64,000 bases of DNA from Streptantibioticus parmotrematis (GCF_019890615.1 NZ_JAINVZ010000007.1:1-64000); one strand, 5' to 3'. Shown: positions 16,040 through 27,466, numbered from the stretch's first letter. Translations and numbers: made by a program. Notes: generated by a model from the letters alone, not told the origin.

Positions 16040-18319
16040 GTGCCGGGACCGCTGCGGATCGCGGTCGTCGGCGCGGGCCCCGGCGGGCTGTACGCGGCGG
16101 CGCTGCTCAAACGGCTCGACCCGGCCCGCGAGATCACCGTGTGGGAACGCAACCCGCCCGACGAGACCTTCGGCTTCGGCGTCGTGCTCTCCGACGAGAC
16201 GCTCGGCGGCATCGAGCACGCCGACCCGGTGGTGTACGAGGCGCTGCGCCGGGAGTTCGTGCGCTGGGACGCCATCGACGTGGCGCACGCGGGCCGTGTG
16301 GTGCGCTCGGGCGGCCACGGCTTCGCGGCCCTGAGCAGGCACCGCCTGCTGGCCATCCTCCAGGACCGCTGCCGGGGCCTGGGCGTTGAGCTGAGGTTCC
16401 GTCAAGAAGCACCATTGGTAAGCGAGTTGTCGGAGTCGTACGACCTCGTGATCGCCGCGGACGGGGTGCGCAGCGCCACCCGCGACGCGTACGCCGATGT
16501 CTTCCGCCCCCACCTGACCCAGCACCGGTGCCGTTACGTCTGGCTCGCGGCCGACTTCGCGCTGGACGCGTTCCGCTTCGAGACGGCGCGGACCGAGGCG
16601 GGCCTGATGCTCGCGCACGGTTACCCCTTCGGGGCGTCGCAGAGCACGTTCATCGTGGAGATGCGCGAGGAGGTGTGGCGGCGCGCGGGGCTGGACCTGA
16701 TGGACGAGGACGCCTCGATCGCCGCCTGCGAGAAGTACTTCGCGCCGCTGCTCGACGGCCACCGCCTGTCCGGCAACCGCTCGCGCTGGACGGCGTTCAC
16801 CACCGTCGTCAACGACACCTGGCGGGCGGGGAACGTCGTGCTGCTCGGTGACGCCGCCCACACCGCGCACTTCTCCATCGGCTCCGGCACCAAACTCGCC
16901 ATGGAGGACGCCCTCGCGCTCGCCGCGACGCTGAGTGAACAACCCGGTGTGGACGCCGCGTTGGCCGCGTACGAACAGGAGCGCAAGCCGGTCGTGGCCA
17001 GCACGCAGCGCGCCGCCGCCGCGAGCCTGGAGTGGTTCGAGGAACTGGAGCAGTACGCGGGGCAGCCCGAGCGGCAGTTCGCGTTCAACCTGCTCACCCG
17101 CAGCCGCCGCGTCACCCACGACAACCTGCGCCTGCGTGATCCGTCCTTCACCGCCGCCGTGGAGGCCGACGCCGGGGTCCCCGACGGCACGCCGCCGATG
17201 TTCACCCCCTTCACCCTGCGCGGTCTGACCCTGCGCAACCGCGTCGTGGTCTCCCCGATGGACATGTACTCGTCGGTGGACGGCACGCCGGGCGACTTCC
17301 ACCTCGTCCACCTCGGCGCCCGGGCGCTGGGCGGAGCGGGGCTGGTCATGACCGAGATGGTCTGCGTCAGCGAACGCGGCAGGATCACTCCGGGCTGCGC
17401 GGGCCTGTACGCGGACGAGCACGAGCGGGCATGGCAACGCGTCGTGGACTTCGTGCACGGTCGCTCGACCGCCGCCATCGGGCTGCAACTCGGCCACAGC
17501 GGACGCAAGGGCTCGACCCGCCTGATGTGGGACGGCATCGACCAGCCGTTGCCGGACGGCAACTGGCCGCTGACCGCCGCCTCACCGCTGCCCTACCGGC
17601 CGGGCGTCAACCAGGTCCCGCACGAACTGGATTCGGCCGGACTCGCCGCGATCCGCGAGGAGTTCGTCCGTGCGGCGCAACGCGGCGCCCGCGCGGGCTT
17701 CGACCTGCTCGAACTCCACTGCGCGCACGGCTACTTGCTCAGCGGCTTCCTGTCCCCCCTGACCAACCGCCGCACCGACGCCTACGGCGGCGACCTCGCC
17801 GGCCGCCTGCGCTTCCCCCTCGAAGTCTTCGACGCCGTGCGGGAGGTGTGGCCGAAGGAGCGCCCGATGACGGTGCGCGTCTCGGCCACCGACTGGACGG
17901 AGGGCGGCACCACGGCCGACGACGCGGTGGAGATCGCCCGCGCCTTCGCGGCCCACGGCGCGGACGCCATCGACGTCTCCACCGGCCAGGTCGTCCCCGA
18001 GGAGCGCCCCGCGTTCGGCCGCAGCTACCAGACCCCGTACGCCGACCGCATCCGCAACCGCCTGGGCGTCCCGGTCATCGCGGTAGGCGCGATCTCCAGC
18101 TGGGACGACGTCAACTCCCTGATCCTGGCAGGCAGAGCCGACCTGTGCGCGCTGGCCCGCCCCCACCTGTACGACCCGAACTGGACCCTCCACGCGGCAG
18201 CGGACCAGGACTACGAGGGCCCCGGAGCCCCCTGGCCCCTCCCGTACCAGGCAGGCAGCCGCAAGCCGCCGACGGGCCGAACGGACGGGCCCAAGCCCCG
18301 CTTGACGCTGCCGAGTTGA
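16040..18319 (+). CDS. FAD monooxygenase-OYE reductase fusion (2-aminobenzoyl-CoA / salicylyl-CoA type)
   Basis: A 759-residue bifunctional flavoprotein. The N-terminal half is a class-A FAD hydroxylase: VVGAGPGGLYAAALLKR near residue 10, then the GDAAHTAHFSIGSGTKLAMEDA FAD site near 275. From about residue 387 it is an Old Yellow Enzyme-type FMN reductase (FTPFTLRGLTLRNRVVVSPMDMYSS, QLGHSGRKGS, HCAHGYLLSGFLSPLTNRR). This architecture matches Azoarcus 2-aminobenzoyl-CoA monooxygenase/reductase, which hydroxylates and then reduces the ring; databases often call it salicylyl-CoA 5-hydroxylase/oxidoreductase. The start is GTG 16040, two bases after the upstream stop. Confidence 0.9.
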   Translation: MPGPLRIAVVGAGPGGLYAAALLKRLDPAREITVWERNPPDETFGFGVVLSDETLGGIEHADPVVYEALRREFVRWDAIDVAHAGRVVRSGGHGFAALSRHRLLAILQDRCRGLGVELRFRQEAPLVSELSESYDLVIAADGVRSATRDAYADVFRPHLTQHRCRYVWLAADFALDAFRFETARTEAGLMLAHGYPFGASQSTFIVEMREEVWRRAGLDLMDEDASIAACEKYFAPLLDGHRLSGNRSRWTAFTTVVNDTWRAGNVVLLGDAAHTAHFSIGSGTKLAMEDALALAATLSEQPGVDAALAAYEQERKPVVASTQRAAAASLEWFEELEQYAGQPERQFAFNLLTRSRRVTHDNLRLRDPSFTAAVEADAGVPDGTPPMFTPFTLRGLTLRNRVVVSPMDMYSSVDGTPGDFHLVHLGARALGGAGLVMTEMVCVSERGRITPGCAGLYADEHERAWQRVVDFVHGRSTAAIGLQLGHSGRKGSTRLMWDGIDQPLPDGNWPLTAASPLPYRPGVNQVPHELDSAGLAAIREEFVRAAQRGARAGFDLLELHCAHGYLLSGFLSPLTNRRTDAYGGDLAGRLRFPLEVFDAVREVWPKERPMTVRVSATDWTEGGTTADDAVEIARAFAAHGADAIDVSTGQVVPEERPAFGRSYQTPYADRIRNRLGVPVIAVGAISSWDDVNSLILAGRADLCALARPHLYDPNWTLHAAADQDYEGPGAPWPLPYQAGSRKPPTGRTDGPKPRLTLPS

Positions 18320-18335
18320 GTGAACTGGCGGAGCG

Positions 18336-19220
18336 TCACCCCATCCGATGAACCTCCCGTACGAAGTCCGCTCCCGCCTCGCGCAAGCGGGTGTGCAGCG
18401 CGGTGAAGACCCGGGACGCCTCCGCTCCGGGCCAGTGGGCGGGGAGGAGGCGGGGTGGGAGGCCCGGGTCCGCGTAGGGGAGGTGGCGCCAGGAGTCCAG
18501 GACGCGCAGGTAGTCGCCGAAGGCCTCGCGCGGCGGGGTGTCCCGGCGGCGTGACCAGGCGTCCAGCAGCGGTTCGTACGCGGACAGGAACGCGCGGTGC
18601 TGCGCCGCGATGCCCTCCAGGTCCCACCACCGCCGCACCGCCCCCGCGGTCGGCTCGAAGCCCAGGTGCGCGCCGCGGAACAGGTCGACGTAGGGCGAAA
18701 GACCGAGCCGGTCGAGCGCGTGCCGTGCCTCCTCGTACAGGTGCGCCGGCGCGATCCACACCCCCGGCGCCGCCGTGCCGAAGCCCAGCCGGGTCAGGCG
18801 TGAGCGCAGCAGGTGCCGCTTGTGGCGTTCGGACTCCGGCACGGAGAAGACCACCAGGACCCACGCGTCGTCCGGCTCGGGGTGCCCGTAGACGCGCCGG
18901 TCGCCGTCGGCCAGCAGTTCCGCCGCGTCCCGCGACAGCGCGTACGCCGCCGACCCCGCGACCTTCTCCGGCACCAGCAGCCCGCGCCGCTTGAGCCGCG
19001 AGACCGCCGAGCGCACCGACGGCGCGCCCGCCCCCGCCGCGTCCATCAGCCGGATCAGCGAGGCGACCGCGATCCGCCCGCCCCCGCCGTCCCGCTCGCG
19101 GCCGTACCCGCCGAAGTAGGTCAGGATCAGCGACCCCGGGGTGTGCGCGGCTTCGGCGAGGCCCGCGCCCGCGCCCCCGGCCCCGGCCCCGGCGTCGTCC
19201 TGTGCGTTCACGGCGTCCAC
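18336..19220 (-). CDS. PaaX-family transcriptional regulator
   Basis: A 294-residue regulator with a PaaX-type winged-helix N-terminus (SLILTYFGGYGRE, then SVRSAVSRLKRRGLLVPEKV around residues 65-85) and the PaaX C-terminal domain (DAWVLVVFSVPESERHKRHLLRSRLTRLGFG). PaaX repressors respond to aryl-CoA esters (family knowledge). The first 25 residues are Gly/Ala-rich and an internal GTG at 19211 could be used instead. It lies 23 bases after the CoA ligase on the same strand, facing the monooxygenase gene tail-to-tail. It is the likely sensor for this cluster. Confidence 0.88.
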   Translation of the reverse strand: MDAVNAQDDAGAGAGGAGAGLAEAAHTPGSLILTYFGGYGRERDGGGGRIAVASLIRLMDAAGAGAPSVRSAVSRLKRRGLLVPEKVAGSAAYALSRDAAELLADGDRRVYGHPEPDDAWVLVVFSVPESERHKRHLLRSRLTRLGFGTAAPGVWIAPAHLYEEARHALDRLGLSPYVDLFRGAHLGFEPTAGAVRRWWDLEGIAAQHRAFLSAYEPLLDAWSRRRDTPPREAFGDYLRVLDSWRHLPYADPGLPPRLLPAHWPGAEASRVFTALHTRLREAGADFVREVHRMG

Positions 19221-19243
19221 GCGCTCACTCTAGGCAGTCCGCC

Positions 19244-20923
19244 TCACCCGCCCGCGCCCGGCTCCCGCAGCCGGAAGCGCTGCACCTTGCCCGTCGGGGT
19301 GCGCGGCAGCGCGTCGGTGAAGACGATCTCGCGCGGGCACTTGTACGGCACGATCTCGCCCTTGGTGAACTCCCGCAGCGCGGCCGCCGTCCCCTCGCCG
19401 CCCGGCACGCCCTCGCGCAGGACCACGAACGCCCGGGCGATCTGGCCGCGTTCGGCGTCCGGCACGCCGACCACCGCCGCCTCCCGCACGTCCGGGTGGC
19501 GCAGCAGTGCCTCCTCTACCTCCGGGGCCGCGATGTTGTACCCGGCGGAGATGATCATGTCGTCGGCCCGGGCGACGTACGTGAAATAGCCGTCCGCGTC
19601 GCGCACGTAGGTGTCGCCGGTGAGGTTCCAGCCGTCGCGCACGTAGTCGCGCTGGCGCTCGTCGGCCAGGTAGCGGCAGCCCGTCGGGCCGCGCACCGCC
19701 AGCAGCCCGGGCTCTCCGTCCGGCACCGGCTCCATCGTGACGCCGTCGACGACCCGCGCTTCGTAGCCGGGGACCGCGACGCCGGTCGTGCCCGGCCGTA
19801 TCGCGTCGTCGGCCGCCGAGATGAAGATGTGCAGCATCTCGGTGGCGCCGATGCCGTTGACGATGCTCAGCCCGGTCCGCTCGCGCCAGGCGTGCCAGGT
19901 GGCGGCCGGCAGGTTCTCCCCGGCCGACACGCAGCGCCGCAGCGAGCCGATGTCGTGGGCCGCCGGTTCGCCCGCCAGCTTCGCCAGCATCACCCGGTAC
20001 GCGGTCGGCGCGGTGAACACCACGCTCACCCGGTGCCGCCCGATCGCCGCCAGCAGTTGGTCGGGGTGGGCGTCCTCCAGCAGCAGCGCGGACGCTCCGG
20101 CGCGCAGCGGGAAGACCACGAGACCGCCCAGGCCGAAGGTGAACCCCAGCGGCGGGCTCCCGGCGAACACGTCCTCTGCCCGCGGCCGCAGCACCCGCGC
20201 CGAGAAGGTGTCGGCGATCGCCAGCAGGTCGCGGTGGAAGTGCATGCAGCCCTTCGGCCGCCCGGTCGTCCCCGAGGTGAACGCGATCAGCGCCACGTCG
20301 TCCGCCGAGGTCTCCACCGCCTCGAAGCGGTCCGGGCGCCCGGCCGCGAGGCTCAGCAGGTCCGTCGCCGACTCGCCGCCGAACGCGGTCACCTTCAGCC
20401 CCGGCACCTCCGCCTTCACCAGGTCGTCGACCGCCCGCACGTCGCACAGCGCGTGCCGCACCCGCGCGATGTCGCAGATCACCGCCAGCTCGTGCGGCCG
20501 CTGCGCCGCCAGCACGGTCACCGCCACCGCGCCCGCCTTCAGCACCGCGAACCAGCAGGCCACCAGCCACGGCGTGGTCGGCCCGCGCAGCAGCACCCGG
20601 TTGCCCGGCACCACGCCGAGGTCGTCGGTGAGCACGTGCGCGATGCGGTCGGAGGCGGCCCGCAGCTCGTCGTACGACCACACCTCGCCGCCCGGCATCC
20701 GCAGGCACGGGCGGTCGGGCCCGAGCCGCCGCGCGGTGGCGTCCAGCAGCTCGACCGCGCAGTTGAGCCGGTCCGGGTAGCGCAGTCCGGCCGCCGCCAG
20801 GGTCAGGTCGGGCCACTGGTCGCGGGGCGGCAGGTGGTCGCGGGGGAAGGTGTCCCGGTGCGCGGAGGGCAGCAGCGGTGGACGGTGCGGCGGACAGTGC
20901 GGCGGGTCAGGCAACAGGTCCAT
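19244..20923 (-). CDS. aryl-CoA ligase (2-aminobenzoate/benzoate-CoA ligase family)
   Basis: ANL-superfamily enzyme of 559 residues that activates an aromatic acid with ATP and CoA. AMP-binding motif FTSGTTGRPKGCMHFHRD, GIGATEMLHIFISA in the A5 region, GDTYVRDADGYFTYVARADDMI hinge, and PRTPTGKVQRF with the catalytic lysine near the C-terminus. It belongs to the benzoate-CoA ligase group; the HIFISA element is typical there. With the monooxygenase/reductase fusion, 2-aminobenzoate is the favoured substrate and salicylate the alternative. It heads an operon with the PaaX-type regulator and is divergent from the acyl-CoA dehydrogenase. Confidence 0.88.
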   Translation of the reverse strand: MDLLPDPPHCPPHRPPLLPSAHRDTFPRDHLPPRDQWPDLTLAAAGLRYPDRLNCAVELLDATARRLGPDRPCLRMPGGEVWSYDELRAASDRIAHVLTDDLGVVPGNRVLLRGPTTPWLVACWFAVLKAGAVAVTVLAAQRPHELAVICDIARVRHALCDVRAVDDLVKAEVPGLKVTAFGGESATDLLSLAAGRPDRFEAVETSADDVALIAFTSGTTGRPKGCMHFHRDLLAIADTFSARVLRPRAEDVFAGSPPLGFTFGLGGLVVFPLRAGASALLLEDAHPDQLLAAIGRHRVSVVFTAPTAYRVMLAKLAGEPAAHDIGSLRRCVSAGENLPAATWHAWRERTGLSIVNGIGATEMLHIFISAADDAIRPGTTGVAVPGYEARVVDGVTMEPVPDGEPGLLAVRGPTGCRYLADERQRDYVRDGWNLTGDTYVRDADGYFTYVARADDMIISAGYNIAAPEVEEALLRHPDVREAAVVGVPDAERGQIARAFVVLREGVPGGEGTAAALREFTKGEIVPYKCPREIVFTDALPRTPTGKVQRFRLREPGAGG

Positions 20924-20983
20924 GGCGGGTGCGCCCCTTTGCGCCGGGCCGAGAGGGTGGCGGTGAGCGGTCTTTCCGGCCGT

Positions 20984-21025
20984 GCGAATGCGAAATCAGC
21001 GTAACGTGATGGTGACGACAGTCAA
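20984..21025 (-). promoter_or_regulatory. promoter of the CoA-ligase/PaaX operon, with PaaX-like half-site
   Basis: On the minus strand TTGACT (21020-21025), a 16-base spacer and TACGCT (20998-21003) form a good housekeeping promoter about 75 bases before the ligase start. Directly downstream, TGATTTCGCATTCG (minus strand, ending at 20984) resembles the TGATTCGCG core of PaaX operators. The operator part is inference. Confidence 0.5.
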
Positions 21026-21164
21026 CAGACCGCGATACGGAGGATGGCGGACCGGTGTCCGGGGCAGTAAGGCAACCGGGCGCCGGGGCCGCCGGGCCCA
21101 GCCGACCGCCCTCGGCCGGGAAGCCTCCGGGCGGCCGGGGAACCCAAGGCGAAGGAGACCGCAG

Positions 21165-22286
21165 GTGCCGGGATTCGCGCTCGATCCGGAGCAGCAGATG
21201 TGGTGCGAACGGGTACGCGGTCAGGCCGCGCACCGACTGCGCCCGATCGCGGAGAAGGGCGAGCCGGGCCGGGTCAACCGGCCGCTGCTGGCCGAACTCG
21301 GCCGCCTCGGCCTGCTGGACCGCCTCTTCCCGCACCAGGGCAGGCCGTCCGCCACCGAACTGTGCCTGCTGCGCGAGTCGTTGGCGCGCGAGTGCACCGA
21401 GGCCGAGACCGCGCTCGCGTTGCAGGGCCTGGGCGCGCATCCGCTGCTGCGCTCGCCGGAGCTCGCCGCCCGCTGGCTGCCGGAGATCACGACGGGCAGC
21501 GCGGTCGCCGCGTTCGCGCTCACCGAGCCGGACGCCGGATCCGACGCGGCGGCGCTCTCCCTGCGCGCGGAACCCGCCCCGGACGGCGACGGCTGGCGGC
21601 TGACCGGCACCAAGTGCTGGATCTCCAACGCCCCCGAGGCCGATCTCTACACCGTCTTCGCCCGCACCACGCCGGGCGCGGGCTCGCGCGGCGTCACCGC
21701 CTTCGCCGTCCCCGCCGACCGGCCCGGCCTGACCGGCGAGCGCCTGGAGATGCTCTCCCCGCACCCCATCGGCCGCCTCGACTTCGACGCGGTGCCGGTC
21801 GGACGCGAGGACGTGCTGGGCGAGGTCGACCACGGCTTCCGCGTCGCGATGAGCACGCTCAACCTCTTCCGCCCCAGCGTCGGCGCCTTCGCCGTCGGGA
21901 TGGCGCAGGCCGCGCTCGACGCGGCCGTCGCGCACGCGGGCAGCCGCAGCGCGTTCGGCGGACCGCTCAAAGACCTCCAGTCGGTCGGCCACACCCTCGC
22001 CGAGATGGCCACCCGCACCGAGGCGTCCCGGCTGCTGGTGATGGCCGCGGCGCAGGCGTACGACACCGGGGCACCGGACATCGCCAAGCGCTCCGCGATG
22101 GCCAAGCTCTTCGCCACCGAGACCGCGCAGTACGTCGTCGACGCCGCCGTCCAACTGCACGGCGCCCGCGCGCTGGAACGCGGCCACCTGCTGGAACACC
22201 TCTACCGCGAGGTGCGCGCGCCGCGCGTCTACGAGGGCGCGACCGAGGTCCAACGCAGCATCATCGCGAAGGAGTTGTACCGGTGA
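21165..22286 (+). CDS. acyl-CoA dehydrogenase family protein
   Basis: FAD-dependent acyl-CoA dehydrogenase fold, 373 residues. FALTEPDAGSDAAAL and KCWISNAPEADLY are the substrate/FAD segments, RSAFGGPLKDLQSV the central helix, and the C-terminal LHGARALERGHLLEHLYREVRAPRVYEGATEVQRSIIAKEL region holds the usual catalytic zone. The start is GTG 21165, seven bases after GAAGGAG; a much longer in-frame reading from 20982 is Arg-rich and improbable. It overlaps the RidA gene by GTGA. Probably acts on the reduced ring CoA ester. Confidence 0.9.
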   Translation: MPGFALDPEQQMWCERVRGQAAHRLRPIAEKGEPGRVNRPLLAELGRLGLLDRLFPHQGRPSATELCLLRESLARECTEAETALALQGLGAHPLLRSPELAARWLPEITTGSAVAAFALTEPDAGSDAAALSLRAEPAPDGDGWRLTGTKCWISNAPEADLYTVFARTTPGAGSRGVTAFAVPADRPGLTGERLEMLSPHPIGRLDFDAVPVGREDVLGEVDHGFRVAMSTLNLFRPSVGAFAVGMAQAALDAAVAHAGSRSAFGGPLKDLQSVGHTLAEMATRTEASRLLVMAAAQAYDTGAPDIAKRSAMAKLFATETAQYVVDAAVQLHGARALERGHLLEHLYREVRAPRVYEGATEVQRSIIAKELYR

Positions 22287-22681
22287 GCCTGGAACGCCTC
22301 AACCCGCCCGCGCTGTCCCCGGCGACCGGCTTCAGCCACGCGGTCACCGCGACCGGCGGCCGCCTGGTCTTCCTCGCGGGCCAGACCGCGCTGGACGGCG
22401 ACGGCCACGTCGTCGGCGCCACGCTCCCCGAGCAGTTCGAACGCGCCCTGCGCAACCTCCTGGACGCCCTGACCGCGGCCGGCGGCACCCCCGCCGACCT
22501 CGCGCGTGTCACCGTCTACGCCAAGGACGTGGCCGCGTACCGAGCCGATGCCCGCGACCTGGGCAGGATCTGGCGCCAGTTGGCGGGCCGCGACTACCCG
22601 GCGATGGCGGTGGTGGGCGTGGTGCGGCTGTGGGACGAGGAGGCGCTGGTGGAACTGGACGGGATCGCGGTGGTGGAGTGA
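22283..22681 (+). CDS. RidA-family enamine/imine deaminase
   Basis: A 132-residue YjgF/YER057c/UK114-fold trimer subunit that hydrolyses reactive enamines and imines to carbonyl plus ammonia. Features: GRLVFLAGQTALD, EQFERALRNLLDALTAAG, VTVYAKD, and the key Arg in VVRLWDEEALVELDGIAVV (equivalent of Arg105 in RidA). It is translationally coupled to the acyl-CoA dehydrogenase. A dedicated imine hydrolase fits removal of the amino group in 2-aminobenzoyl-CoA breakdown better than a salicylate route. Confidence 0.9.
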   Translation: MSLERLNPPALSPATGFSHAVTATGGRLVFLAGQTALDGDGHVVGATLPEQFERALRNLLDALTAAGGTPADLARVTVYAKDVAAYRADARDLGRIWRQLAGRDYPAMAVVGVVRLWDEEALVELDGIAVVE

Positions 22682-22750
22682 GCGCGGGGGAGTCGGAGCG
22701 GGCCGACGCCCGCGCCGACTCCCCTCACGAAGGCGGAGCCTGACAGGGCC

Positions 22751-24280
22751 TCAGATGTCCCGGAACGTCTCGATCTGCGCGCCGATCGAGTTGAGGCGTT
22801 CCGCCAGTTCCTCGTAACCGCGGTTGATGACGTAGACGTTGCGCAGGACCGACGTGCCCTCGGCGGCCAGCATCGCCAGCAGGACGACCACCGCGGGGCG
22901 CAGGGCCGGCGGGCACATCATCTCCGCGGAGCGCCAGCGCGTCGGGCCCTCGACCAGCACCCGGTGCGGATCGAGCAGCTTGACGCCCGCGCCCAGGCGG
23001 GTCAGTTCGGTCAGGTAGATCGCGCGGTTGTCGTAGACCCAGTCGTGGATCAGCGTCGAACCCTGCGCGGTCGCCGCGATGGCCGCGAAGAACGGCACGT
23101 TGTCGATGTTCAGGCCGGGGAACGGCATCGGGTGGATCTTGTCCAGCGGCGCGCGCAGCTTCGACGGGCGCACCGTCAGGTCGATCAGCCGGGTGCGGCC
23201 GTTGTCGGCCGGGTACTCCGCGCTGCGCTCGTGGTCGAGGCCCATCTCCTCCAGCACCGCGAGCTCGATCTCCAGGAACTCGATCGGCACCCGGCGCACC
23301 GTCAGCTCCGAGGAGGTGACCACCGCGGCGGCGATCAGGCTCATCGCCTCGACCGGGTCCTCGGACGGCGAGTAGTCCACGTCGCGGTCGATGCTCGCCA
23401 GGCCGTGCACGGTCAGCGTCGTGGTGCCGATGCCGTCGACCCGCACGCCCAACTGCTCCAGGAAGAAGCACAGGTCCTGCACCATGTAGTTGGAGCTGGC
23501 GTTGCGGATCACGCTCACCCCGGGGTGGCGGGCGGCGGCCAGCAGCGCGTTCTCGGTCACCGTGTCGCCGCGCTCGGTCAGCACGATCGGGCGGCGCGGG
23601 GCGAAGGAGCGGTCGACCTCGGCGTGGTACGAGCCGGTGGTGGCGGTGACTTCGAGGCCGAAGTGGCGCAGCGCCGCCATGTGCGGGTGCACGGTGCGGG
23701 TGCCCAGGTCGCAGCCGCCCGCGTACGGGATGCGGAAGCGGTTGGTGCGGTGCATCAGCGGGCCGAGGAACATGATGACGCTGCGGGTGCGGCGCGCCGC
23801 CTCGGTGTCCATCGCGTCCAGGTCCAGCTGCGCGGGCGGCACGATCTCCAGGTCGTTGCCGTCGTTGATCCAACGGGTGCGCACGCCGATGGAGTTGAGG
23901 ACCTCCAGGATGCGGAAGACCTCTTCGATGCGGGCGACGCGGCGCAGCGTGGTGCGCCCGGCGTTGAGCAGCGACGCGCACAGCAGGGCCACGCAGGCGT
24001 TCTTGCTCGTCTTGACGTCGATCGAACCGGACAGGCTGCGCCCGCCGACGACGCGCAGGTGCATGGGGCCGGCGTAGCCGAGGGAGACGATCTCGCTGTC
24101 GAGGGCTTCCCCGATGCGGGCGATCATCTCAAGGCTGATGTTCTGGTTGCCCCGCTCGATGCGGTTGACGGCACTCTGGCTGGTCCCCAGGGCCTCTGCG
24201 AGCTGCGACTGCGTCCAACCACGGTGTTGCCGGGCGTCACGGATGAGCTTGCCGATGCGTACGAGGTAGTCGTCTGCCAT
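22751..24280 (-). CDS. XRE-type HTH fused to UDP-GlcNAc 1-carboxyvinyltransferase (MurA-like)
   Basis: A 509-residue fusion. Residues 6-62 are a Cro/C1-type HTH (IGKLIRDARQHRGWTQSQLAEALGTSQSAVNRIERG). Residues 73-509 are an EPSP/MurA fold: GSIDVKTSKNA with Lys-Asn at 93-94, and C190 in YAGGCDLG at the position of the PEP-binding Cys. MurA makes enolpyruvyl-UDP-GlcNAc, the first committed peptidoglycan precursor. The fusion is conserved next to aconitase in Streptomyces as I recall. Whether it is a working enzyme, a sensor-repressor or both is not shown by sequence. A palindrome lies 11 bases before its ATG. Confidence 0.92.
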   Translation of the reverse strand: MADDYLVRIGKLIRDARQHRGWTQSQLAEALGTSQSAVNRIERGNQNISLEMIARIGEALDSEIVSLGYAGPMHLRVVGGRSLSGSIDVKTSKNACVALLCASLLNAGRTTLRRVARIEEVFRILEVLNSIGVRTRWINDGNDLEIVPPAQLDLDAMDTEAARRTRSVIMFLGPLMHRTNRFRIPYAGGCDLGTRTVHPHMAALRHFGLEVTATTGSYHAEVDRSFAPRRPIVLTERGDTVTENALLAAARHPGVSVIRNASSNYMVQDLCFFLEQLGVRVDGIGTTTLTVHGLASIDRDVDYSPSEDPVEAMSLIAAAVVTSSELTVRRVPIEFLEIELAVLEEMGLDHERSAEYPADNGRTRLIDLTVRPSKLRAPLDKIHPMPFPGLNIDNVPFFAAIAATAQGSTLIHDWVYDNRAIYLTELTRLGAGVKLLDPHRVLVEGPTRWRSAEMMCPPALRPAVVVLLAMLAAEGTSVLRNVYVINRGYEELAERLNSIGAQIETFRDI

Positions 24281-24290
24281 GGGGACAGGC

Positions 24291-24308
24291 TATCTCAGAT
24301 ATGAGATG
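24291..24308. promoter_or_regulatory. TATCTC-N6-GAGATG palindrome upstream of HTH-murA
   Basis: Operator-like inverted repeat (ATCTCA-GATA-TGAGAT core) placed 11-28 bases before the HTH-MurA start, so a bound protein would block the promoter or leader. It shares half-sites with the palindrome at 24468. Confidence 0.6.
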
Positions 24309-24467
24309 TGACCGACTTGGGGCCACTCCAGCGCGGCCATTCAGGTGACCGGCCCTGCCCCGCCCGGGCGACCCGGCACCGCCCTGCCCGGTGACGCCCC
24401 GCCCCGCCCGGCGTGAGCCAGCCCACCGGGATCGAGGCATGACCGACCGGCGGTGATGTACTAGAGT

Positions 24468-24485
24468 TATCTCGACATCGAGATA
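24468..24485. promoter_or_regulatory. TATCTCGA-CA-TCGAGATA perfect palindrome upstream of acnA
   Basis: Perfect 8-bp arms with a 2-base centre, 130 bases before the aconitase start. It resembles PecS/TamR-type MarR-family operators reported for Streptomyces aconitase (from memory). Its TATCTC/GAGATA halves also match the site near HTH-murA. Confidence 0.6.
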
Positions 24486-24516
24486 TCTACACAGGGGCGT
24501 ACCGCTGTCGCGCCAG

Positions 24517-24545
24517 TAAGGTGACCCTAACTTAGGCACACCTTA
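24517..24545. promoter_or_regulatory. iron-box-like dyad upstream of acnA
   Basis: The 19-mer at 24527-24545 (CTAACTTAGGCACACCTTA) matches the DmdR1/IdeR consensus TTAGGTTAGGCTCACCTAA at 14 of 19 positions. It sits within a larger dyad (TAAGGTG at 24517, CACCTTA at 24539). Aconitase is an Fe-S enzyme, so iron control is plausible. Apart from these sites the 335-base murA-acnA gap shows nothing else. Confidence 0.4.
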
Positions 24546-24546
24546 G

Positions 24547-27336
<2,790 letters not shown>

Positions 27337-27360
27337 CGCGTCCACCAGCAGGAAAAAGTG

Positions 27361-27404
27361 CGGAAAGGCCGCATCCCGCGTAGTGCGGGGTGCGGCCTTT
27401 TCCG
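27361..27404 (+). terminator. acnA terminator
   Basis: Near-perfect stem (27361-27379 with 27385-27404, loop GTAGT) built on GGCCGCA...TGCGGCC and ending in CCTTTTCCG, 24 bases after the acnA stop. Confidence 0.9.
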
Positions 27405-27466
27405 TATCTTCTGACGGAAGGAGGTCACAACCCGGGAAAGCTTCCCGCGTGAAGGCGCACTCGATC

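Noticed and set aside
16040-18319. Calling the monooxygenase/reductase sdgC (salicylyl-CoA 5-hydroxylase) outright
   Set aside because: The C-terminal OYE-type domain and the RidA partner point away from the simple salicylate enzyme; no gene symbol was given.
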